From Sesamum alatum (lineage: Eukaryota > Streptophyta > Magnoliopsida > Lamiales > Pedaliaceae), in assembly GCA_034509735.1 (NCBI GenBank), contig JACGWO010000001.1, positions 13,284,854-13,348,853 on the forward strand: a stretch of 64,000 nucleotides of DNA, written 5' to 3'. Below are positions 55,549 through 64,000 of this stretch, in pieces; positions within the stretch are counted from its first letter, which is position 1; the number at the start of each line of letters is the position of its first letter. The notes under the pieces are model-generated. The model was not told where the DNA came from and made no database searches. It saw nothing but the letters and a program-made list of their open reading frames with translations. A program made the translations under genes and the position numbers.

Positions 55549-56937
55549 TCACATGAACACTTTGAGAGTAGCTCTTAAATTCTTGACCAGTTCCTTCATG
55601 TCCATGCTGAAATCTTCATCCTTCTGCAGTGAAAAAACATGCATGAGACAATATTATCATCGATCGAAACATAAATAATTGATGTAATAATTCATAATTA
55701 ACTACAGTACCTGTGCAATTACAGTAATGTTGAGAGCAGATTCTCCAAAGCTCATGACACTGCTGTTAACAACTGATAAATGCAGCTTCTCAATCTCTGC
55801 AACAGTTTTCTCCAGGACCCCTTTTCGTTTCTCACAGTGAATGCTGATGAGCACGTCGTTATTACAAAATCTTGCCTCAATTTCTGGGAGTTGCTCAGTT
55901 ATTACAGGCCCACTGGAGAAGCTGTCGTCCGAGCAAGAATTCTCACTGTTGTAGACTTCATATTTCTTGATGAACACCACAGACTCCATTGTTCTCTTCT
56001 TTGTTTGCTCCTCAAGAGACTTCACTTTCTCCTGCAGTTGTTTCATGTACTTGATTGCATCTCCAAGAACAGAAGCCTTGTCCATCTGTTCGTGTAGACA
56101 GAGGAATGATCATAAGAACAGCCCGGAAATTGTAATAAAACCATTAGATTATTGAACAAGAATTGTAATAAAGTTTAATTAATTACCTTTTTCAATCCAG
56201 GGACTAGAGCAGACAAAGCGATGAATCTCTGGCTGAGCTTTTCTCTCCTTTTCCTCTCGGCCATGATATGGTCTTGCGCCTGAGCAAGACGGGTGGCGGT
56301 GCTGATCCGTTTAGCGCCCTGGCACGGCTTCAGCACGTAGTTTTGGTGGCCGAAAGAGGCCTGTGAGACGATTGATTCGGAAGGGAAAGTTATAGTGCTG
56401 GAAGAAGACCAGGTTTCTTCTTTAGGCTTCACCATTCCGACAACTGAAGTACTTATGTTGTTGTTGAATCCTGAATTGACTAAGTTAACACTGCTTGGAG
56501 GAGGTGAACTGGACATGTTCTCAGGCTTGCAAGAATTCCAGGCGGCGGTGGTGGTGGTGGTGGTTTTGATGTGCTTGGATGGCTTGTTTTCTCCTGCTTG
56601 AGACGGCTCCGGTGCCCGTTTGAAGCCCAACAGTGCCGGCGGCGGCTGTTGAGAGGTGTAGGAGTGATGAAAGTCTTCACCAAATGCAGAAGCAATCGAC
56701 ACAGAGCTCAGCTCGTCGAGTGGATCCACAGACCATTGCTGGAAGAACAAAGGATCTTCTATTCCCTATAAAAAATCAGTGAAGATAATTAAACTCATGG
56801 CCAAGAACAGTACTCAAGAATTTGGACAGTAATTTCCTCAATCATTCTTAACTACATCATCTCAGTCTGAATTCATGCAGGAATGCTAGAAAGAATCTTA
56901 CCAAATCAGCTAAGCTTCTGAAGCTTGAAATCTCCAT
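55549..56937 (-). CDS. bHLH transcription factor, subgroup IVa-like
   Basis: Four exons on the minus strand: 56937-56902, 56765-56187, 56085-55711 and 55623-55549, 354 residues. The basic helix-loop-helix domain starts near residue 178 with DHIMAERKRREKLSQRFIAL and continues across exons 2 and 3 (SALVPGLKKMDKASVLGDAI, KYMKQLQEKVKSLEEQTKKR). The basic part has the His-Glu-Arg triplet of E-box/G-box binders. The C terminus is an ACT-like fold (EARFCNNDVLISIHCEKRKG, then VLEKTVAEIEKLHLSVVNSS), and the last exon reads KDEDFSMDMKELVKNLRATL. This order is that of the Arabidopsis bHLH18/19/20/25 and NAI1 group, whose members act in jasmonate/iron or ER-body responses. N-terminal Thr run (KTTTTTTAAW) comes from a GGT-type repeat. 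The tiny first exon (12 codons) follows the family pattern. Confidence 0.93.
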
Positions 56938-57945
56938 GATCATCAAGAATTAAATGAACCCTGCATGAAAAATCATCAAATTATACATATATATAGGAAT
57001 ATCAAATTATGTAATAAATCTTACACACATATATAGAAGTTTTAAGAAATACTTCAATGTGATTATTCAACATACCTTAAAATTTCCAAAGTCTCTCAAG
57101 GTTTGAAAATCAAGAAGTAACTTGGCTTTCAATACTATGGACAAAGCTACACTTTTCTTATAATTCCTTGAAGATAATTCAGAGTTTCTTCCTGCAATAA
57201 TTATGGAGACATGCAGATCCACATTTATAGGTCCAACAAATATGGTTTGGTATATTATAATATCTTCCCCAACTATTTTTATTACAAAGTCATCACTGAT
57301 GTGAACTGGCGTTTAGACATTTGATCTTCACCATATCTCTTTCATCAATAATATCAACATTAATTTTAATTAATTAGGGATAAAATATTTCTTAGTGGGT
57401 AGCTTTTAAGCTGCAGGTGTAAAGGCAGCACAAAATAATCAAAGCTGTCTTTCCAAGAATTGAAGACTTTTTTGCTTTCCCTCACACACATATTTATAAA
57501 ATAAAAAATAATAATAATAAAAAAACAGGAAATTGAAGACTTTTTAGACTTAGAAAATTTTGGGGTTGGAAGTGGAAAAACTCTACCAACCCATAATAAT
57601 GTCTTCCAATCAGATAAAATACGCTCCATATTTCTCGGGGCTTTTGATGTCTACATCTTGATCTTGATGACTCATATATGTAGTATAAATAAATATACCA
57701 ATTTGGGCACATGTATACGTTTTTTATTATAATTTTAGTATAATTAATTTGGCAATTGCCTAAATTAGCACATTACGTGTGTACTTATCTAGTTGGACTG
57801 ACTCTCCGCCCAATAATTTTGGCACTACTCAGACATTATTTATGTCCTAATGGGACGGGACAGGTCAGGTCGGGTTTGGATTAGTACAGATGGGAATCAA
57901 CAGTTTGTCTTATTAGATCACATTAACTTTGTTGAATGTATATAC
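56938..57945. other. Promoter region of bHLH gene and intergenic DNA
   Basis: Leader and promoter of the bHLH gene, AT-rich. No further gene. Around 57850-57890 a GGTCAGGTCGGGTTTGGAT phrase and, after the MITE, CCCGGGTTTAGGATTTGG (58343) suggest an older repeat split by the MITE. Confidence 0.4.
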
Positions 57946-58280
57946 GTCGGGAAAATTTTATTTTTCGTTCTGTATATTAGAGTCAGTATTCTTTTAGTTC
58001 TATTGGTTACGAAATTCTCGTTAATAGTCTGGTAAGTTATAAAATTTTTAGTTTTAGTTCTTTCGTCAGATCCTATTTGTATTTTAACAAAAAAGACCAC
58101 GTGCTTTGTACGTGGCCTCTGGATAACAATGCATTTTCCGTTAAAATACAGAAGGAATTCAATAAAATAGACTAAAAATAAGATACTTTGCAACTTATAA
58201 AACCATTGATGAAAATCTTTTAATTAATGTGACGAAAAATATACTGATACTAAGATATGAGACTAAAAATGTTGTTTTCC
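57946..58280. mobile_element. Fold-back MITE, probably Mutator-like
   Basis: 335 bases. The left end (CGGGAAAATTTTATTTTTCG) and the right end on the other strand (GGAAAACAACATTTTTAGTC) are related, as are blocks further in (TTATAAAATTTTTAGTTTTA). Flanks TGTATATAC and TGTATTTGC agree at seven of nine. A CACGTGCTTTGTACGTG palindrome lies near the centre. Confidence 0.5.
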
Positions 58281-59768
58281 TGTATTTGCATATCAAGAGT
58301 TGGTCCTATATGGGTCTAAATTAACCCGATTCGCTTATTATGGCCCGGGTTTAGGATTTGGATCCTGCAGATCCTGTTGATAGATCTACATAACTCAAGT
58401 TGTATTATATATACATACATCTGTAGAGGTATGATTATTAATGATGTAATTATAAATGCGCACGTAACAAGAATCGCATAATTATATCAGGAAATTAATT
58501 AATGCAACAGACGGATTAGACTACAATTTTGGTCCCCAGTTCTTAATTGCAATTGTCGAAATTTAATTATTTTCTGAAGATATGATCTGATAGCAGTGAT
58601 TTTTTCATAATAAAATACGTGGTATGTCGTGATAATTATGTGTATTTAATGAACAATATTTAAATTTTGGAACTGCAAGCAAGTTGGATATGTTAATTAA
58701 ATAATTAAGGAATACATTAATTAGCTCATAATTGTACGCACTTAACTCAAGTAGGACATACCTTATAAATATATATATATGTTTATAAATGTATTTATAA
58801 TTTTAAATTCAACAAGGATAATTAAGACATTTATCTACATCCATCGTGCCATGACCACCAAATTGTTGTGGCCTAATAGTTAGAATTGAGCGTTGCCAGA
58901 TCCACAGTGTGTTTTATGGGATTAAAATCATGATCTATTTAAATTATGGGATCAAAAAAATATTTAGCCCCAAACCCACAACGTGGGTATGAATCCCTGC
59001 CAATGTAGGTATGCTTTAACCTGTGTAGTTATATATGATTTAATTTTCACGTGGTTAGGCTTTGGTTCTTGATAATTTTAGTGTTAGGAAAAGAAAGGAC
59101 AAGAAAGAAACAAAATGAATTTAAACAACACACACTTTTCTTAAAAAGATAATTGCTCCCACTATAACTTGCTATCGAGTTGATATGACAATTCACTTTT
59201 AAGATATAACAAGCCCGATGAAGTTTGTGAAGCAATTTTGAAGACTTCCCTCAAGAATAAATAGAAAAAAAAAATATTTATGTGAATACAGAATTCAAGG
59301 GATGGTATCTGTCATTTGGATTAAACTCATTACAATGCGGGAGGCAAAATATATCTATGTTTTTATTTACGAGCTATTTAATTTCATCAGTAAATCAGGT
59401 ATAAAAACCCTAATCGGCACACATAACACAAGCTAGCATAACCCTCTTGTTGGGTCAATGAGTTGCCACTTTTGTTTTGCCATTTTGAAAACCATCAAAT
59501 AACATAGAAAAATCCCTGTCTCGACTCGTTAATTGATACAACACAAACATTAGTTGATTTTAAATTCGGAGCTTTTCAAATTTTAGGGCAATTACTTGAA
59601 GGATGGTACCTGTATTTACAACAAAGTCCTTTTGTATCGTTGTGGTTGTGCGCACTCTACTTGACGAATTTAAATTTGAAGTAAGAATTTAGAGAAAAGA
59701 TTTTAAATAACTCAATCTAAAAAGAATTTGAGATTTATCAATATTCAAGAAAATATAGTTTAAAATTA
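58281..59768. other. AT-rich intergenic region with decayed repeats
   Basis: No gene seen. Contains the degenerate SINE at 58865-59085. The last 100 bases (59660-59760) form the left half of an AT-rich repeat into which the MITE at 59769 inserted; the right half continues at 60270-60330. Confidence 0.4.
58865..59085 (+). mobile_element. Degenerate tRNA-derived SINE
   Basis: Has the order of the SINE at 26497: a head CCTAATAGTTAGAATTGAG, a mutated B-box (GTGGGTATGAATCC), and the shared tail TTTTCACGTGG...TTGGTTCTTG. An insertion between head and B-box and the lack of a poly(A) tail show it is old. Confidence 0.5.
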
Positions 59769-60269
59769 AGATTAATTACACTTATACCCCCTCTGAAAAT
59801 GCATAATTACACTTTCCCCCAAAGAAGTTTTGAAATTACGCTTACACCCCCTCCAAAAATTCTCTGTTTACACTTGACCCCCATCCATTAAAGTTTGGAC
59901 GAAAAATGTTCACGTCAACAAAAAAAATTACAAAATTTTTCAATTTTTTCCATTATTTAACATTTTCGTGTATATTTTTATACTTATAAGAGGATAAGTG
60001 TAATAAATATATACATATAGAGTGAGGCCAATATTATTATATTTTTCTCTTATAAGTACAAAATTATTACACGAGAATGTTAAACGAAAGATAAAATTAA
60101 AAATTTATGTAATTATTTTTGTTGAAATGAACATTTTCCGTCAAAACTGTAACGAATGGAGGTCAGGTGTAAACAGAGAATTTTCAGAGGGGGTGTAAGT
60201 GTAATTTCAAAACTTCTTTGGGAAAGTATAATTATGCATTTTCAGAGAGGATCTAAGTGTAATTAACCC
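59769..60269. mobile_element. Mutator-like MITE with exact 9-base duplication
   Basis: 501 bases between two copies of TTAAAATTA (59760-59768 and 60270-60278). Inverted ends AGATTAATTACACTTATA and, on the other strand, GGGTTAATTACACTTAGA; further in, CTCTGAAAATGCATAATTA is present on both sides, and the inverted similarity runs about 170 bases. No coding capacity. Confidence 0.87.
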
Positions 60270-60514
60270 TTAAAATTATAATCGAAGGATTCGAAATTCA
60301 TAATTTCAAATGCAACCTAAATAAAGAGACAAAAATCAAGAAAAAAATAAAAATAATTGTATTGGACACAAAAATAGAAAAACGTAAGTGCTGTGGATGG
60401 AAAATAAATAAGAGATATCATGTTGTGTTCATGAATCGACGGATTTTGATATAAGGATTTCATATACATATATAGTCATATTAATTTTAAATTATACTTT
60501 GTAGCATTGTAATG

Positions 60515-61010
60515 TGATGTGGGTACAACACAATAAATTGGTCAAAAGACCAAAAAACACCCTAGAAAGTGGGCCCCAAGCTGTTAAGGGGCACCAGATC
60601 CGCGTATCAATAATTCGGGTCGGGTCACTCGACCCGACCCGGGTCAACGACCCGGTATCACTAAGAACCAGGTGTTTTGATATGGACCCTTGATGCTAGA
60701 ACACGTCAGAATAACGAGATGAAGCCACGTGGACCAGGGAGGTATGGACACTTGGTACTATAAATAGGCTTGACCCACCACATTTGAGGTAAGTTATTCC
60801 AGTTATATTCGACCAGCACTATTCTCCATATTATCTACCAACCATCTCGACCAGAATCTGACTTAAGCATCGGAGTGTCTACGCCGGGGACCCTCCCGGC
60901 TAGTCTCACGTGCTTGTCTCTTCTCAGGTATTGTTCGGAAGCTAAACAGATCGAGTTCGAGGGTACCCAAATCCAGCAGGACCCAGGTGATCTACCAGCG
61001 ACCCGGATCA
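60515..61010 (+). mobile_element. Solo LTR, Ty3/gypsy-type
   Basis: 496 bases starting TGATGTGGGTACAACAC and ending GACCCGGATCA, so TG...CA termini, between exact 5-base duplications TAATG (60510-60514 and 61011-61015). It contains a TATA box (TATAAATA, 60759-60766) and, downstream, the GACTTAAGCATCGGAGTGTC block seen near the 3' part of many plant gypsy-type LTRs. No internal region remains, so it arose by LTR-LTR recombination. A GGGTCGGGTCACTCGACCCG palindrome lies at 60617. Confidence 0.85.
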
Positions 61011-61189
61011 TAATGAATTTTCAAAATTTTTTAATATAGAATCATTTTAAATCTTTATGATCAAATTCTCTCCTCAAATTCAAATTATTCCATCCAAACG
61101 TAGCCTCAAAACAGTTCTGAAAACTCAATAAAAACCCATAGATTTTAAAATTAAATTCCATATATTTACAGGGTTGGATGTCTACATTA

Positions 61190-61457
61190 TTATTATTATT
61201 TTTTTTTTGAATTGAAAGCGATGAATTTTATTAATCAAAAGTAAAGTAATTATATTCAGTCATGTCGGAATAAAGACAATTACCAACAATCAAATCAATA
61301 ATATCACATAAACTAATACCGAGTTATTACAGCAACAAGTCATACCTACTATACATTAGAAATAACACCAACTCACGTAGGGGTTCATACCTATGACCTC
61401 TAGAATCATGGGGGCCTCAACTTTGCCAACTAAGTTAGGTCTCCTCGGTTGTTTGCT
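61190..61457 (-). mobile_element. SINE, minus orientation, exact 11-base duplication
   Basis: Flanked by TGTCTACATTA (61179-61189 and 61458-61468). On the minus strand it has the head GAGACCTAACTTAGTTGGCA, B-box-like GGTATGAACCCC, and the tail TTCATCGCTTTCAATTC followed by A. Same family as 61785-62040, which lies in the opposite direction 330 bases away. Confidence 0.85.
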
Positions 61458-61784
61458 TGTCTACATTAATAGTAATTAATAATTGATATTCAGATTATTA
61501 AGAATATGATCAAAGAATGATTTCTTATTAGTTCTTGATTATGCATATTTTACTTAATGATATACCATAATTAAATGACTTATTATGGGTATAGACTATA
61601 GAGTTCGCAACTTTACATTATTAAGCTGATTTATTTTTTATTTATTTATTTTACCTTAAAAGTCGTTAAAGTTGTCGGTGGGGTGGATTAAGGTCTAAAA
61701 ATTTCTCGAAAGGAATAACTTTTGGTTAGGACATAGGAAGAAATTAACAAGAAACTTCTATTATCCTGTAGTTAGGAAGAGAGT

Positions 61785-62040
61785 TCCGATGAGGCCTAAC
61801 TTATTTGGCGAAGTTGAGGCCCCATAATTTTAGAGGTTATGGGTTCGAACCCCTGCATGGAATGATATTATTGCTATTGTATAATAGGTATTATTTATTA
61901 CTGTAATAGTTCGGTGTTATTTATGTGATATTGTTGATATGTATGTTGCTATTGTCTTTGTTCGAGATTGATATTCAACAGGACTGAGTGTAATATCTTT
62001 ACTTCAATTAATATAGTTCATCGCTTCCAATTCAAAAAAA
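61785..62040 (+). mobile_element. SINE, plus orientation
   Basis: Head GATGAGGCCTAACTTATTTG, exact B-box GGGTTCGAACCCC (61841-61853), body closely similar to 61190-61457, tail AGTTCATCGCTTCCAATTC plus seven A. A fragment of a further copy (tail only, ATTCATCGCTTTCACT plus A) lies at 62081-62124. No target-site duplication could be found. Confidence 0.8.
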
Positions 62041-62529
62041 CAGAAAATAATTTGGGGTGTGATTAATTTTAGTAATCGATTTAGTTCAATTAATAATATT
62101 CATCGCTTTCACTAAAAAAAAAAATTACACTCACCTTAAATACCCACACGTCCAGTAAAATTCGAATCATGATCTCAAACTTGTTCGTGGGACCTCTGAG
62201 CAGCTGGACCCAACTTAATTACCCAATAATTATGCTTCTAGCTGGCTTCTGATCAGCTTATACTCAACCTCAAATCTGATCATGTATGTATGTATGTATG
62301 CTTGAAATTAATTTTAATCACCTAACACGCATTTCATTAGACTTCTCCTGATTAATTAGAGCTAACTAATTAGCTATATATAGCTTGACGCCACTCGATA
62401 ACGATGATTGGTGGACCACTTAATTCTCTTCAGGGCAAATTAGTCAATTTTGAGATAAAATTATGAGATTAAGATCCATTACACCATGTACACCCCACCA
62501 CGTATAAATAAACTAGTCGTCCTGGCACG

Positions 62530-62938
62530 TAGGCCTGTTCAATTTGGTTGATTGAATTGAATGGAATTGATTTTTTGATTAATTGAAAATTCGATAAATT
62601 GAAATAGCGTACCGAATACCAAATCAAATTAATCGATCCGGTTCGATTATAACCAAACTTTTTTACGATTATAATATATTTATAATAAGTATTATAATAA
62701 CAGTAAAGTAATATATAATATGATTTACCTATTTATAAAATTAAAATATAAAAAATGTATATATTCAAAGTTTTGGTTATTCGATTGGTACGGTTAACCG
62801 AACTAGAAAATTACATTGACCAAATTGTATCGAACTTTTTTAGAAAAAAAAATGAAAACCAAACTGAATTTTGGGTTTGGGATTTGTTACGAACCGAAAA
62901 TTTATTTCTACCGGTTAACCGAATATTGAACACCCCTA
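62530..62938. mobile_element. hAT-like MITE
   Basis: 409 bases with inverted ends TAGGCCTGTTCAAT (left) and, on the other strand, TAGGGGTGTTCAAT (right), rich in GGTTAACCGAA motifs. The flanking eight bases CTGGCACG and GTGGCATG match at six positions, as expected of an old hAT insertion. Confidence 0.65.
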
Positions 62939-63199
62939 GTGGCATGTGCGTTCTTGCGAACATATAATAAATATTTTACGTTTTAAAATATATTATTGAC
63001 GAAAATAAAATACATAAACAAACACATCATATTTCATAAAAAAAAAAAAGAAAATTAACTTAGGGGTATTATCGACACAACAAAAAAATTAATATCGCAG
63101 TATCATAAATCGTCATTTGTGAACAGAAAGAATCCTTCTTTTATATTAGTATATATATGCACTTTCTACTTGTGAAATATGAATCCAGTGGCTTCCGTC
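62939..63199. other. AT-rich spacer
   Basis: No feature seen other than a short TA tract near 63150. Confidence 0.4.
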
Positions 63200-63831
63200 C
63201 AAATGTAACTCATGTCGATCTCTTGGGCATTCATCGGCTTCATGTCCTCACTTAGTCAAACTGACTCAGCCCCCCCGTTGCGGTCTTTGTTCCTAAAACT
63301 TCTGGTCGGCAGTTGGATCCTTTGAACTCTCGTCTTCCTCTTAACACTACACCATCTGCTGCCTCGCCCGCGGCCACCCATTCTTCCGACTCCTTCTCCT
63401 CCTTGCCGCGCTGACCATCAGTCTCCATCTTCTCCAAAAACGTTCGCTCAACTCCATCGGACAAAGGTAAAGAGATTGCAATCCACAACTCCTTCCAGGA
63501 GCTTGCTAGATCAGATGACGTCGACCCTGAGGCCCCCCTTGTTGATCCTTGCCCTGGGACTGCCTCTCAGTATCAGCCTCCCCCCCGGTGTTCCATGACT
63601 CTCTTTATGGGTCTGATCGCGCATTGGCCCCTTAAGTCATTTTATTGTTGCTTCGTTTTGTATTGTCTTGCTCTTGCTTTATTGTTGTAGCGTTGTCTTG
63701 GTTGCCTCTGCTGTTGAACGCTGGCTGTTCCTTTGGACCTAGGGCTGATGCCCTGGTCCGATTGTACCCTTCCCCCCCCCCCCCCCTTTTTTTCTTTTAT
63801 ATTAATGCAATTTACTTTTACCTAAAAAAAA
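63200..63831 (+). mobile_element. LINE-like remnant with poly(A) end
   Basis: Less AT-rich than the surroundings, with no long frame. Near 63478 one frame reads AIHNSFQELARSDDVDPEAP, a piece that resembles the junction between ORF1 and the rest of plant L1-type elements. The 3' part (CTGATGCCCTGGTCCGATTG, a run of C from 63772 to 63786, then TTATATTAATGCAATTTAC and A from 63824) looks like the 3' end of such an element. Internally deleted. The 5' limit is a guess. Confidence 0.45.
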
Positions 63832-64000
63832 TTACCATAAATCCCCGTGCTCTCATCATTATTATATGTTATTGCAATCATTTGCTTATAAAATAATTTG
63901 AATTTTTATAAAATTTTCATCTAAACAAATATTATTCAAATTATATCATGTTTATAATTAGTAACGAAATTTTAGAAAGACTATAAGCTAACCATCCTTA

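Overview
The window is nuclear DNA of a flowering plant, most likely a eudicot. Genes are split by many short GT-AG introns, the intergenic DNA is very AT-rich, the coding genes all have plant-type relatives (AGD2-type aminotransferase, microbody malate dehydrogenase, TIN1, MUSTANG-type transposase gene, class IVa bHLH), and the repeats are plant repeats (Helitrons, tRNA-derived SINEs, Mutator-like and hAT MITEs, CACTA, PIF/Harbinger, a gypsy-type solo LTR, a LINE remnant). I cannot fix the species from the sequence.

Layout. 0.4-3.2 kb (+): 3' part of a DUF21/CBS-domain (CNNM/CorC-like) membrane protein gene, with an apparent one-base frameshift near its end. 3.5-10.8 kb: a Helitron-like remnant followed by a probable 6.9-kb PIF/Harbinger-like element that holds three damaged Myb/SANT-like genes and no recognisable transposase. 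11.3-11.7 kb (+): an intronless histone H3.1 gene with a well-marked cell-cycle promoter. 11.7-15.0 kb: AT-rich DNA with an old duplication. 15.2-16.9 kb (-): an unnamed lysine-rich nuclear-type protein. 18.4-22.3 kb (+): LL-diaminopimelate aminotransferase (lysine synthesis, plastid). 22.8-24.6 kb (-): a domesticated Mutator transposase gene of MUSTANG type. 25.5-28.2 kb: Helitrons and SINEs. 28.3-31.6 kb (+): a TPX2-like cell-division protein with an M-phase (MSA) promoter box. 32.2-36.8 kb (-): proline iminopeptidase with a likely plastid leader. 38.3-40.6 kb (+): peroxisomal (glyoxysomal) malate dehydrogenase. 41.0-42.7 kb (-): TIN1-like ER-stress protein with ERSE and UPRE-like promoter boxes. 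43.1 kb (-): tRNA-Val(AAC). 43.2-64 kb: mostly a graveyard of transposons, interrupted only by a bHLH gene (55.5-56.9 kb, -) and by a second PIF/Harbinger element (52.3-55.0 kb) that carries an intact GRF zinc-finger/membrane protein gene plus a truncated Myb/SANT gene.

The ordinary genes act in unrelated housekeeping pathways: chromatin replication, lysine synthesis, peptide trimming, peroxisomal redox, ER stress, mitosis and transcription. Two of them, H3.1 and the TPX2-like gene, share the identical 10-base MSA box. The most unusual feature is the pair of PIF/Harbinger-like elements that carry related Myb/SANT cargo without transposase. The 45-62 kb stretch is a clear example of nested small elements, many with exact target-site duplications readable by eye.
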